Source: Rheinheimera sp. (lineage in GTDB: Bacteria; Pseudomonadota; Gammaproteobacteria; Enterobacterales; Alteromonadaceae). From it: a stretch of DNA of 64,000 nucleotides. The notes beneath the pieces are model-generated. The model ran no database searches. It was given only the letters and a program-made list of their open reading frames with translations, and was not told the DNA's origin. Positions 34,044-42,196 of this stretch are shown here, piece after piece. The position numbers and the translations under genes are program-made. The first letter of the stretch is position 1. Each line of letters starts with the position of its first letter. The stretch covers positions 124,001 through 188,000 of the forward strand of contig NZ_JAUYGV010000007.1 of assembly GCF_030690345.1 (NCBI RefSeq). Reading direction: 5' to 3'.

Positions 34044-34841
34044 TTAACGTACTTTGCTTTTACGTATCATTTTATACAGCAGCTCCGGCGATAGCCTGGA
34101 CACCAGCGCGGCTAAGCGCTCTTTTAAGCCACCGATAACAATATAATTTTTCCCCTTTAGCAATGCTTTTACTGCTTTTTCCGCAAAGGCGTCTGCAGTC
34201 ATGGCATTGGCCTGGGCATCATCCATAGTGCCAAGGGCACTGCCATCGCCGGTTAGCGCATTGCGCGACACCTCGGTTTTAACAAAGCCGGGGAAGATAG
34301 TTACCACAGTTAAGCCTTGTTCGAACATTTCGGCGCGCAGGCTATTTGCCCATAAATGCAGTGCGGCTTTGGCGGCAGAATAACTGCCGCGATATTGGGT
34401 GCCAACTAAACCGGCGACGGAAGAAACAAATACCACTTTGCCGCCGCCGTCTGCCAATAGCAGCGGCAGGGCCTGACGGGTTAAATTCACCTGAGCAAAG
34501 TAATCCACTTCAAATAGTTTGCGATCAGTGTCTGCCGTGGTGTCAAGGATCAGCGCGCGCTGGCTGATACCGGCGTTGTTGATAAGCCAATCCAGGCCGC
34601 CAATTTGCTGTTGTATCGTTGCAACGGCTGAGGTAACGGCACTGCTGTCAGTAATATCCAGCGGTAACAATAAATGCGCAGTACTATTGGCCAGGCTGTC
34701 GCGCACCCGCTGCAGCTCGCTGTGGCGCCTGGCGCTTAATATCAACCTGGCACCATCTGCTGCCAGCTCGCGGGCCAGCGCTTCGCCAATGCCGCCGGAA
34801 GCGCCGGTTATCCAAATTACTTTATTTTTTACAGCTATCAT
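34044..34841 (-). CDS. SDR family NAD(P)-dependent oxidoreductase
   Basis: A protein of 265 residues, a classical short-chain dehydrogenase. It has a cofactor loop TGASGGIGEALARELAADGA, with SARR after it suggesting NADPH. NNAGISQRAL, catalytic Ser in VVFVSSVAGLVGT and Tyr-Lys in YSAAKAALHLW are intact, with FPGFVKTEVSR after. It resembles DHRS7/YqjQ-like oxidoreductases. The substrate is unknown. Monocistronic. Confidence 0.9.
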   Translation of the reverse strand: MIAVKNKVIWITGASGGIGEALARELAADGARLILSARRHSELQRVRDSLANSTAHLLLPLDITDSSAVTSAVATIQQQIGGLDWLINNAGISQRALILDTTADTDRKLFEVDYFAQVNLTRQALPLLLADGGGKVVFVSSVAGLVGTQYRGSYSAAKAALHLWANSLRAEMFEQGLTVVTIFPGFVKTEVSRNALTGDGSALGTMDDAQANAMTADAFAEKAVKALLKGKNYIVIGGLKERLAALVSRLSPELLYKMIRKSKVR

Positions 34842-34929
34842 AAGACGTTATGCTCAGTTTTACTTTTGCACGACCTTAAGAAATAACCGCTGTGTTGTAA
34901 AGCTGAAAAAGCTTGAGGGCAATGCTGAG

Positions 34930-35805
34930 TTACCAATTGATTTGTTCGAAGTGGCTGGGTAATGGCTGCCAGTATTCTGGCTTATCCAGCGGTGTAGCAG
35001 TTGGTAACAATGGGTTCTGCAGCTTAAGTACTTTACGTTTTTGTTGCGCTAATTGCGTGAGAATGGTGCCATATTGCTGTTCAAACAAGGCATTGAAACT
35101 GCCGTCTTTATACATTTCAATCAGGCCATGCTCTATGGCTGCAGCTAAATTTGAGTCTTTATTGGATACAAAAAAGTATTCTGCAGTGGGGTAATACAGC
35201 ATTAAGTCCGGCGCAATAAACAGTTTTGCAGCGATATTTTTGTGTTCATCAGCAATCTCGATAACTGAGCGCGGCAGCGCATTGACACGGCCTTTTTCAA
35301 CCATGGTGAACATGGAATGATAGTCATTGGCGGTATGAATTTTATAGCCATTTGCTTTTAAAATCTGGCTGTCCGGCCAGTCATAACCTTGCACAAACAA
35401 GGTGTTTTGCTTGGTACGCGGCGTGGATAAAAATGGTGTATTTTGGTTTACCAGTAGCAGGCGCCAGCCCAACAGGCCTCTGCTTAATGGCACACGAACA
35501 GGCTTTAACAGTTTTTCCCGCTCAACGCTGGTCATGCTCCAAAACACATCTACAATGCCGGTTTGCTGGCTTATTTCACGCAGCACACGGCTTTGCGCCA
35601 TGGTTTCTTTTGCTGGCAGCAAGGTGTAAGGAGTGGCGGAGTAACTAAGTGCTTTTTGTAGCAATAGTACGTGGTAGTCTTGCATCACGTCCCTATTGTC
35701 ATAGGGTAATGCAAAAATTACTGTTTTTGCCTGTGCAGTTGATGCCAGCAAAAGTGCTGACATCAATAGCCGGTTTATACATCGTATCGCAAGCACTGTA
35801 CGCAA
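34930..35805 (-). CDS. Periplasmic binding-protein-like protein
   Basis: A protein of 291 residues with an N-terminal signal peptide ending near residue 26 (STAQA). The mature protein has the two-lobed small-molecule-binding pattern of family 3 receptors: VIFALPYDNRDVMQDYHVLLLQKAL, then REKLLKPVRVPLSRGLLGWRLLLVN at the hinge and AAAIEHGLIEMYKDGSFNALFEQQYG near the C-terminus. No transporter genes flank it. A role in sensing or as an orphan receptor is possible. Distinct from the similar gene at 19552. Confidence 0.8.
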   Translation of the reverse strand: MRTVLAIRCINRLLMSALLLASTAQAKTVIFALPYDNRDVMQDYHVLLLQKALSYSATPYTLLPAKETMAQSRVLREISQQTGIVDVFWSMTSVEREKLLKPVRVPLSRGLLGWRLLLVNQNTPFLSTPRTKQNTLFVQGYDWPDSQILKANGYKIHTANDYHSMFTMVEKGRVNALPRSVIEIADEHKNIAAKLFIAPDLMLYYPTAEYFFVSNKDSNLAAAIEHGLIEMYKDGSFNALFEQQYGTILTQLAQQKRKVLKLQNPLLPTATPLDKPEYWQPLPSHFEQINW

Positions 35806-35906
35806 AGAGCCAGCCTTTTATGTTATTTAACTGTGATAAACATAGTTAATTTATTACATTAAGGGAAGCGTGCTTTTATCTAAACCAACAATTATATCGT
35901 CAGTAA

Positions 35907-36647
35907 TTACAAAGCCTTGTATCGGCGCTTGTAATAGCCAGTCAGAAGAATCATTGCAGTAATACCAATCACCGGCGCAGCCAGCCAACTGACCAGTTGC
36001 CATTGTCCAGGTAAAATTTCTGCCAGCATACGCCGGCCACCGGCGGCAAAGAAGGCGGTGTAAACCGCAATGCCGCTGCCTACCATGGAGCTGAAGTGTT
36101 CAATAATCCAGCCGCGTGGTTGTATTTCCGCTTTGTACACATAAAAGCTGATAGTGCTGGCGGTGATGAAGCTGACTACAGCGAAAATGATCAGCAGCGG
36201 CATGCCTAATGTTATGCCCTGATAGGCGACATACAGTGCCGTTGGGAACAGCAATAACACCGGCCCCTGATAAAACCAACGCCGTAGCATACGCCTGTCG
36301 CTTTTGGCCCGCAGTACACCCATGGCATGGCGCACGGTAACCCAGGTAAGTAAGCTTAGCAGCAGTAAAAACTGCGACACCGGAATACGCCATATCAACA
36401 TGCGCTGAATTTGCTCAGTAGTCATGTGTTTGCCGGCTGTGTAAATACCAACCGGATCGTATAAACCCAGTAAGCTCAGCACGATGCCAGAGCCGGAAAC
36501 AATAAGCATAAGGTAATAAAACACTTTGCCGGCGTTAATATGCAGCTTACTGCCTTTGCGGGCAATAACCGGCAGCCAGTAAAGCAGCAGAGCAACAGCG
36601 CCCAGCGCAATATGCAGATACAACAGCGTGGTATGAAGCGTTAGCAT
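35907..36647 (-). CDS. Hypothetical seven-TM membrane protein
   Basis: A protein of 246 residues with about seven hydrophobic segments. An N-terminal HTTLLYLHIALGAVALLLYW segment and His-containing loops (KLHINAGKVFYYLM) are like DUF2306-type membrane proteins. No catalytic motif is seen. AAGGAG lies 7 bases before the ATG. It is transcribed divergently from the histidine kinase gene 130 bases away, so it may be a target of that two-component system. Confidence 0.68.
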   Translation of the reverse strand: MLTLHTTLLYLHIALGAVALLLYWLPVIARKGSKLHINAGKVFYYLMLIVSGSGIVLSLLGLYDPVGIYTAGKHMTTEQIQRMLIWRIPVSQFLLLLSLLTWVTVRHAMGVLRAKSDRRMLRRWFYQGPVLLLFPTALYVAYQGITLGMPLLIIFAVVSFITASTISFYVYKAEIQPRGWIIEHFSSMVGSGIAVYTAFFAAGGRRMLAEILPGQWQLVSWLAAPVIGITAMILLTGYYKRRYKAL

Positions 36648-36708
36648 GGTAAATCTCCTTGATTGATAACCGCAGCTTACGCCAGGGGCTGTAATGACAC
36701 AGGTGCCG

Positions 36709-36722
36709 AAAGTCAGGACTTT
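36709..36722. promoter_or_regulatory. Candidate palindromic operator between membrane protein and kinase genes
   Basis: AAAGTC-AG-GACTTT is a 14-bp palindrome midway in the 129-bp divergent intergenic region. No promoter could be fixed by eye. Confidence 0.3.
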
Positions 36723-36776
36723 TCAGTATGACTTCTGGCCTATTGCAGTTATTCCACCGTCGCGCATAATGCGCTG

Positions 36777-37919
36777 ATGAACTTAAAATACCCATTAGCC
36801 ACCTTCGCCGGGATAATGACCTGGGCGTTGGTGTTTGCCATTACGCTGCATATTATGCAGTTACTGACACCACCCCAGCCTTGGTTGCTGGTGTCTGCGC
36901 TGTTTATGCTATACGGCATTGCCTTTATTGTTCTGACGCTGGAAGTAGAGCCTGCGGCACTGCATAACCGTGCCGGCAAGCTGCTATTGCTGCTGCAGTT
37001 GCTCAGTGCTTTTGCGCTGTTGTTGCTGTTGCCGTCGAAGTATTTCGATTATCTGGCCATTTTGACCATTATCTGGGTGTCGTTGCTGCCGTCTATTATG
37101 TCAAACCGCAGCGCTGTGCTGGTTGCTATAGCGGTGGTGGCGGTTTGGTTCAGTCTGATAGCAGAGCTGGAGCAGCGGCCGATGTGGATCAGTGCGTTGT
37201 TATATGGCTGTTTTCATTTATTTGCAGTAATGGTGCAAAGCGCGACCCAAGCCGAACAAAAAGCCAAAGAGGCGTTGGCAAATAAACACCAGCAGCTGCT
37301 GGCCACGCAGCAATTGCTGCAAGCCGCCTCACGACAGGGGGAGCGCACCCGCATTGCCCGCAATTTACACGATCTGGTGGGGCATCATTTAACCGCGTTG
37401 ACGATACAGTTGCAGGTAGCCGGCCATTTAACGGACGGTGAAGCCAAAGTGCAGGTAGATAAATGTCATCAGCTGGCGAAACTGCTGTTGGCGGATGTAC
37501 GCGAAGCGGTTAGCACTATGCGGCAGTATGCGGATGTCTCGCTATTTGATGCGATAAGCTCGTTAACACGATTGCTGCCGGAGCAACTTGAGGTAAAACT
37601 GCAGATCCCTGCCGACATTATGCTAAATGACTTACAGCAAGCGCAACATCTGTTGTGTATTGTGCAGGAGGCGATTAGCAACAGTTTAAAACACAGTGGC
37701 GCCACTGAGTTAAGTATTAATGCCAGTGTGAAGCAGGGGCAGCTGCAGTTGCATATTAACGATAACGGTAAGCTGGCAGCGAACTGGCAGCCGGGCAATG
37801 GGATTAAAGGCATGCAGGAGCGACTGGCCGAGTGCGGTGGTAGTCTGCAGTTAGATAAAGCACAACAGGCAATGCAGCTTATGCTAACGCTGCCTTACAT
37901 GGAGAGCGACAATGCATAA
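36777..37919 (+). CDS. Sensor histidine kinase, NarL/DesK type
   Basis: A protein of 380 residues. The N-terminal half has about five membrane segments (residues 8-30, 37-55, 66-85, 91-128 and 136-153) without a large periplasmic domain, then a coiled linker. The HisKA_3 box RIARNLHDLVGHHLTAL has the phospho-acceptor His198. The ATPase part shows IVQEAISNSLKHSGA (N box) and INDNGKLAANWQPGNGIKGM (G boxes). The design suggests sensing within the membrane, as in DesK. The stop overlaps the response regulator start by eight bases. Confidence 0.92.
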   Translation: MNLKYPLATFAGIMTWALVFAITLHIMQLLTPPQPWLLVSALFMLYGIAFIVLTLEVEPAALHNRAGKLLLLLQLLSAFALLLLLPSKYFDYLAILTIIWVSLLPSIMSNRSAVLVAIAVVAVWFSLIAELEQRPMWISALLYGCFHLFAVMVQSATQAEQKAKEALANKHQQLLATQQLLQAASRQGERTRIARNLHDLVGHHLTALTIQLQVAGHLTDGEAKVQVDKCHQLAKLLLADVREAVSTMRQYADVSLFDAISSLTRLLPEQLEVKLQIPADIMLNDLQQAQHLLCIVQEAISNSLKHSGATELSINASVKQGQLQLHINDNGKLAANWQPGNGIKGMQERLAECGGSLQLDKAQQAMQLMLTLPYMESDNA

Positions 37920-38556
37920 GGTGTTGTTGGTAGACGATCAGAAGCTGATCCGCGATGGTATTAAAAGCTTGCTTGGCCTGTCGGGTAAAGTTGACGTCGT
38001 GGGCGAATGCGCGGATGGCACCGGCGTGATAGCGGCATGTAGTGAGTTTGTACCAGATGTGATACTGCTGGATTTATCCATGCCACTGATGAATGGCGTA
38101 CAAACGTTGGCGGCGTTAAAACAGGCGGGGATCAATATACCGGTGCTGATTCTAACCACCTTTGATGAGCATGAATTGGTATTAAAGAGTATCAGCCTTG
38201 GCGCGCGCGGCTTTTTATTAAAAGATGTGTCGTTAGACACCCTGGTTGAGGCCATTGGCACACTTGCCGGTGGTGGCAGCTGGTTTGCGCCGAATATTAC
38301 CGAACGCCTGCTTGGCAGCGTGCGCACTGGCAGCACCGGCTTTACCATGCCGGCGCAGCTTGAACCACTAAGTGATAAAGAGTTGGAAATTTTACAGCTG
38401 ATGGCGGCGGGGTACAGCAATAAAGAAATAGCTGCGGCCTTGTATAAATCTGAAGGGACGGTAAAAAACCAGTGCTCAGCAATATTGTCTAAACTGGGGG
38501 TGCGTGATCGCACCCGTGCAGTGTTACTGGCCTTAGAGCTGGGTCTTATCAGCTAG
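37912..38556 (+). CDS. NarL/FixJ family response regulator
   Basis: A protein of 214 residues. The receiver has VLLVDDQKLIRDG, phospho-Asp54 in VILLDLSMPLMNG, and the switch TTFDEHE with Lys in GFLLKDVSLDTL. A LuxR-type helix-turn-helix follows (LSDKELEILQLMAAGYSNKEIAAALYKSEGTVKNQCSAIL). It is the partner of the overlapping kinase. Its stop shares CTAG with the convergent galE stop. Confidence 0.94.
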   Translation: MHKVLLVDDQKLIRDGIKSLLGLSGKVDVVGECADGTGVIAACSEFVPDVILLDLSMPLMNGVQTLAALKQAGINIPVLILTTFDEHELVLKSISLGARGFLLKDVSLDTLVEAIGTLAGGGSWFAPNITERLLGSVRTGSTGFTMPAQLEPLSDKELEILQLMAAGYSNKEIAAALYKSEGTVKNQCSAILSKLGVRDRTRAVLLALELGLIS

Positions 38557-39569
38557 CTTTTATAGCCATTAGGGTTAGCCGACTGCCAACGCCAACTGTC
38601 GCGCACCATATCATCCAGTGTTTTCTCTGCCTGCCAGCCCAGTAGTTTTTCGGCTTTACCCGGCTCCGCATAGCAAGTGGCAATATCGCCCGGCCGGCGT
38701 GGTGCTATCTGGTAGGGTACAGCAATGTTATTTACGCGGCTAAAAGCATTAACCATATCCAATACGCTGTAACCTGTGCCAGTGCCGAGGTTTATCGCCT
38801 CGATGCCGTTATGCTGTTGCAGATACTGCAGCGCTTTAACATGGCCGCGGGCTAAATCAACCACATGAATATAATCGCGCACACCGGTGCCGTCATGAGT
38901 TGGGTAGTCAGCACCAAATACGCTGAGTTTTTCGCGCTTACCCACTGCCACCTGGGAAATAAATGGCATCAGATTATTGGGGATGCCGTTGGGATCTTCG
39001 CCAATCCGGCCGCTGTCGTGCGCACCTACCGGGTTAAAGTAGCGCAGCAGGGTAATACCCCAATCGGGTTCAGCCTGCACTAAATCCTCAAGAATATGCT
39101 CTATCATCAGTTTGCTCTGGCCATAAGGGTTAGTAGCAGAGCGGGGCGAAGTTTCCGGGATAGGGACTTGTTTGGCATCACCGTACACGGTGGCCGATGA
39201 GCTGAACACCAGCTTTTTAACACCAGATTCCCGCATGATACGGCACAGCGTGACGGTGCCGGCAACATTGTTATCGTAATAGTGCAGCGGAATTTGTGTC
39301 GATTCGCCCACGGCTTTAAGTCCGGCAAAATGCACTACGGCACTGATGTTGTAGTCGCTAAACAGTTGGCGCAGTGCCGCTTCATCGCGGATATCGCCTT
39401 TAATGCTAACGACTGGCTCTCCGCTAAGCTGCTCAACGCGTTTTAGCGCGGCGTCTGAGCTGTTGCTGAAGTTATCAAAGCTCAGCACCTTAAAGCCGGC
39501 GTTTAGCAGCTCCAACGCAGTATGGCTGCCGATATAACCGGCACCACCGGTAAGTAAAATGTAACTCAT
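38553..39569 (-). CDS. galE: UDP-glucose 4-epimerase GalE
   Basis: GalE interconverts UDP-glucose and UDP-galactose with tightly bound NAD. The 338 residues match E. coli (338). Motifs are TGGAGYIGSHTALELL, catalytic Ser124 in VFSSSATVYG, Tyr149 and Lys153 in NPYGQSK, and RYFNPVGAHDSGRIGEDP. It supplies galactose nucleotide for surface polysaccharide or lipopolysaccharide. It is not in a gal operon here, and is followed by yciI on the same strand, upstream of it. Confidence 0.97.
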   Translation of the reverse strand: MSYILLTGGAGYIGSHTALELLNAGFKVLSFDNFSNSSDAALKRVEQLSGEPVVSIKGDIRDEAALRQLFSDYNISAVVHFAGLKAVGESTQIPLHYYDNNVAGTVTLCRIMRESGVKKLVFSSSATVYGDAKQVPIPETSPRSATNPYGQSKLMIEHILEDLVQAEPDWGITLLRYFNPVGAHDSGRIGEDPNGIPNNLMPFISQVAVGKREKLSVFGADYPTHDGTGVRDYIHVVDLARGHVKALQYLQQHNGIEAINLGTGTGYSVLDMVNAFSRVNNIAVPYQIAPRRPGDIATCYAEPGKAEKLLGWQAEKTLDDMVRDSWRWQSANPNGYKS

Positions 39570-39593
39570 GCCACTGTCCTTGCTACGGTTGCC

Positions 39594-39893
39594 TTACGGC
39601 AGCACTTTTTTAAACGGCTTCACCGTTGAGCGGGCATACACGCCGGCAGCCAGATATGGGTCGGCATCAGCCCAGCTCTGGGCCTCGGTTAAAGAAGCAA
39701 ATTCTGCTACGACCAAAGAGCCGCTAAAACCGGCGGCGCCCGGGTCTGCGCTATCTATTGCCGGCGTTGGCCCGGCCAGTAACAGGCGGCCCTGGTTTTT
39801 CAGTTGCTCTAACCTGGCGATATGTGCCGGCCGCGTCGCCAGGCGTTTTTCCAAACTGTCAGCGACATCTTCGGAGTAAATCATGTAGAACAT
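39594..39893 (-). CDS. yciI: YciI family protein
   Basis: A protein of 99 residues from ATG 39893 ([20 protein letters not shown]). Conserved His in RPAHIARL, the [16 protein letters not shown] motif and [13 protein letters not shown] define the YCII dimer fold. The C-terminus VKPFKKVLP is like E. coli YciI. The function in the cell is not established. The frame opens 11 codons earlier, but those are unlike the family. It lies 24 bases upstream of galE on the same strand. Confidence 0.9.
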   Translation of the reverse strand: MFYMIYSEDVADSLEKRLATRPAHIARLEQLKNQGRLLLAGPTPAIDSADPGAAGFSGSLVVAEFASLTEAQSWADADPYLAAGVYARSTVKPFKKVLP

Positions 39894-40093
39894 AGTGGGC
39901 TGTCCTTCTGCAGAGCCTGTTTTCACCGGCGCACGATAGCAGATCCTCAGCCTTGTTCCAACGACATTGAACGCATCGGAGCAGTACAGGCTAGGATTTG
40001 CTGCAACAGCCTGTTAGCATGCAGAGCGCTATAACAATAACCGGGCACAGTACCGGCATTCTAATAAGAGAAATTCAGGGAGTCCGCGTAGCA

Positions 40094-41506
40094 ATGAAAC
40101 GTGAACAATTCAGTTCCAGCCTCGGCTTTGTACTGGCGGCAGCCGGTTCAGCTGTAGGTATCGGTAATCTGGTCGCCTTTCCGGTAATGGCCAGTAAAAA
40201 CGGCGGCGCCGCCTTTTTAATCATGTATGCCTTTTTTGTGTTTTTTATCTGTTTGCCGGTCATGCTGGCCGAGATGAGTTTGGGCCGCCATACGCGGCAA
40301 AACCCGCTGGGTGCTTATACCGAGATAGGTCAGAACCGTGCCTGGCGCACTGTGGGTTGGATGTCGGTAATTACGCCTTTTATGATTGGCGTGTTTTATC
40401 TGGTGATCACGGTATGGATTTTTGGCTATCTGGGGAAATCGGTGCTGGGGCAGCTCAATGAACTGGCCGCGCCGGACAGTTTCGGCAACTTTATTAACAG
40501 CAACGAGCTGTTTGTCTATATGGCCGTGGTAATTGGCTTAACCTTTTTTATCCTGCAAGGCGGGGTAAAGCAGGGTATTGAGAAAGCCGCACGGGTATTA
40601 ATGCCTATGCTGTTTATTATGTTAATAGCTCTGGTTATTTATGTGATGACGTTGGATAACGCCATGCTAGGAGTAAGGTTTTTCCTGATCCCTGAGTTTG
40701 ATAAACTCACCGGTAAGGTATTAAACGGCGCGCTGGCGCAGGCCTTTTTCTCGCTGTCGCTGGCAATGGGTATTTTAATTACTTACGGCTCTTATATTCA
40801 GAAAAACAATAATATTGTGCATGCCGGTAAAATGGTGGCAGGCTTGTCGGTACTGGTAGCCTGTTGCTCCGGCTTACTAATACTGCCGGCGGTATTCTCG
40901 TTTAATCCGGATATACAGCTGAGCACCTTGTCTGAATCCAGCATCAGTATGATTTTCACTTTTCTGCCAAAAATCTTCTTAGCCATGCAGGCGGATATTG
41001 GTTATTTCGGCGCCAGTTTTGTTGCCGGTTTCTTTTTCCTGCTGGTGTTTTTTGCGGCGTTAACCTCCCTGGTATCTATTATCGAAGTGCCGGTATGCAG
41101 TTTAATGGACCAAAAAGGCGTAAGCCGCCGTACCGCGCTGTTTTCACTCGGCGCAGCCATGATTGCACTGGCGGTGATTTGTGCGTTGTCTTTCGGTCGG
41201 GTAGAGTTATTCAGCAACCTGCTCAGCTACGGTGGTTTAAATAAATCCTTCTTTGACCTGGTGTATGACATCTTCTACGAAACTATACTGCCGCTTAACG
41301 GCCTGCTGTTGTGCCTGTTCGTGATTTACCGCTGGAAGAAGCATAATCTGGACGCTGAAATCAGCCAGGGTAACAGCACCTTTGCCGGCTCGCTGCTGCA
41401 AAAATACGTTAACTTCTCGTTAGGTACCTTTATTCCGCTGATCCTGGCGGTGATATTCGTCAATACCGTATCGACTATTTTCTTTGGCAAAAACCTGCTG
41501 TTTTAA
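40094..41506 (+). CDS. Sodium-dependent transporter, NSS (SNF) family
   Basis: A protein of 470 residues from ATG 40094. Twelve hydrophobic segments are predicted by eye. TM1 holds the sodium/substrate motif GFVLAAAGSAVGIGNLVAFP, followed by GGAAFLIMYAFF. TM6 and TM8 carry the half-broken Na+ sites (FFSLSLAMGILITYGSYI, FFAALTSLVSIIEV). The family imports amino acids or related solutes with Na+. The substrate cannot be told. It ends at a strong terminator. The upstream 200 bases lack a convincing promoter or riboswitch. Confidence 0.93.
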   Translation: MKREQFSSSLGFVLAAAGSAVGIGNLVAFPVMASKNGGAAFLIMYAFFVFFICLPVMLAEMSLGRHTRQNPLGAYTEIGQNRAWRTVGWMSVITPFMIGVFYLVITVWIFGYLGKSVLGQLNELAAPDSFGNFINSNELFVYMAVVIGLTFFILQGGVKQGIEKAARVLMPMLFIMLIALVIYVMTLDNAMLGVRFFLIPEFDKLTGKVLNGALAQAFFSLSLAMGILITYGSYIQKNNNIVHAGKMVAGLSVLVACCSGLLILPAVFSFNPDIQLSTLSESSISMIFTFLPKIFLAMQADIGYFGASFVAGFFFLLVFFAALTSLVSIIEVPVCSLMDQKGVSRRTALFSLGAAMIALAVICALSFGRVELFSNLLSYGGLNKSFFDLVYDIFYETILPLNGLLLCLFVIYRWKKHNLDAEISQGNSTFAGSLLQKYVNFSLGTFIPLILAVIFVNTVSTIFFGKNLLF

Positions 41507-41519
41507 GCAAAAAAGTACG

Positions 41520-41547
41520 AAAAAAGGCAGCTTCGGCTGCCTTTTTT
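41520..41547 (+). terminator. Terminator of the NSS transporter gene
   Basis: A perfect 12-bp stem (AAAAAAGGCAGC / GCTGCCTTTTTT) around a TTCG tetraloop. Its stem core (GGCAGC/GCTGCC) recurs in the terminator at 42153. Confidence 0.9.
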
Positions 41548-41576
41548 CATCACTAAGTTTGCCAGGATATGAATAT

Positions 41577-41593
41577 GTATTAATATCTAATAC
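41577..41593. promoter_or_regulatory. Candidate ParD operator
   Basis: GTATTA-ATATC-TAATAC is a perfect 6-bp inverted repeat with a 5-base spacer, 17 bases before the parD ATG. CopG-type antitoxins bind such inverted repeats to repress their own operon. Confidence 0.45.
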
Positions 41594-41610
41594 AGCTATA
41601 AGGAGGCTTT

Positions 41611-41856
41611 ATGGCACGTAATACATCAGTAACCCTTGGCGAGCACTTTGAGCACTTTGTTGCTGAGCGGGTGCAGCAGGGGCGTTATCAATCGGTAAGC
41701 GAAGTAGTGCGCGCCGGGCTACGCTTGTTGGAAGAAGATGAAATAAAGCTGGCTGAGCTGCGGCAGAAACTGGAGGCCGCTGAGCAAAGCCCTGTAGTGG
41801 AAAACTTTGATGAGCTGCGTTTTGTTGCTGAGCTACAGCAGAAATACGGGAAATGA
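41611..41856 (+). CDS. parD: ParD-type antitoxin
   Basis: A protein of 81 residues. The N-terminal ribbon-helix-helix, NTSVTLGEHFEHFVAERV and GRYQSVSEVVRAGLRLLEEDE, is the ParD/CopG DNA-binding fold. The C-terminus (ELRFVAELQQKYGK) is the toxin-binding helix. AGGAGG lies 4 bases before the ATG. It overlaps parE by four bases (ATGA), as usual. It should neutralise ParE and repress the operon. Confidence 0.93.
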   Translation: MARNTSVTLGEHFEHFVAERVQQGRYQSVSEVVRAGLRLLEEDEIKLAELRQKLEAAEQSPVVENFDELRFVAELQQKYGK

Positions 41857-42149
41857 GCCAGCGTTACAAGCTTAGGCAACATGCCAAAGATGATTTAGAG
41901 CAAATTTGGTTGTATAGCGCAGAGCAATGGGGTAAGGCGCAAGCGGCTCGTTATTTATCGCAGTTATTCCGCAGTCTTAATCAATTGGCGCAAAACCCCG
42001 CGCTTGGCATTAAGCGGGACGATGTCCGGGCCGGGTATTTTAGTTTTAGTGTGTTGCAGCATCGGGTATTTTATTTACAGGATGTCCGGGGCATTGATGT
42101 AGTAGCGATTATTCATCAGCGCATGGATGTAAAGTCGGCCAATATCTAA
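41853..42149 (+). CDS. parE: ParE-type toxin
   Basis: A protein of 98 residues of the RelE/ParE fold: YKLRQHAKDDLEQIWLYSAEQWG at the start, LNQLAQNPALGIKRDDVRAGYFSF, HRVFYLQDVRGIDVVAIIHQRMD at the end. ParE toxins of this class inhibit DNA gyrase. It is intact and full length. The gene pair lies between two near-identical terminators. Confidence 0.93.
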   Translation: MSQRYKLRQHAKDDLEQIWLYSAEQWGKAQAARYLSQLFRSLNQLAQNPALGIKRDDVRAGYFSFSVLQHRVFYLQDVRGIDVVAIIHQRMDVKSANI

Positions 42150-42152
42150 AAC

Positions 42153-42178
42153 AAAAGGCAGCGAATTCGCTGCCTTTT
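42153..42178. terminator. Terminator after parDE, shared with proS
   Basis: AAAAGGCAGCGAATTCGCTGCCTTTT is a continuous 26-bp palindrome followed by T residues. It carries the same GGCAGC/GCTGCC stem as the terminator at 41520, and can serve both parE and the convergent proS. Confidence 0.85.
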
Positions 42179-42196
42179 TTATTGCTGAAAACCGGC

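Noticed and set aside
37938..38513. 191-codon open frame antisense to the response regulator
   Set aside because: The regulator on the plus strand has full receiver and HTH motifs; the antisense frame is a by-product of codon usage and has no recognised domain.
39998..40093. Extra 32-residue N-terminus of the NSS transporter
   Set aside because: The upstream codons are unlike the family, and ATG 40094 gives the normal short N-terminus before TM1.
39900..40093. Riboswitch ahead of the NSS transporter
   Set aside because: No recognisable aptamer motif or terminator hairpin was found in these bases.
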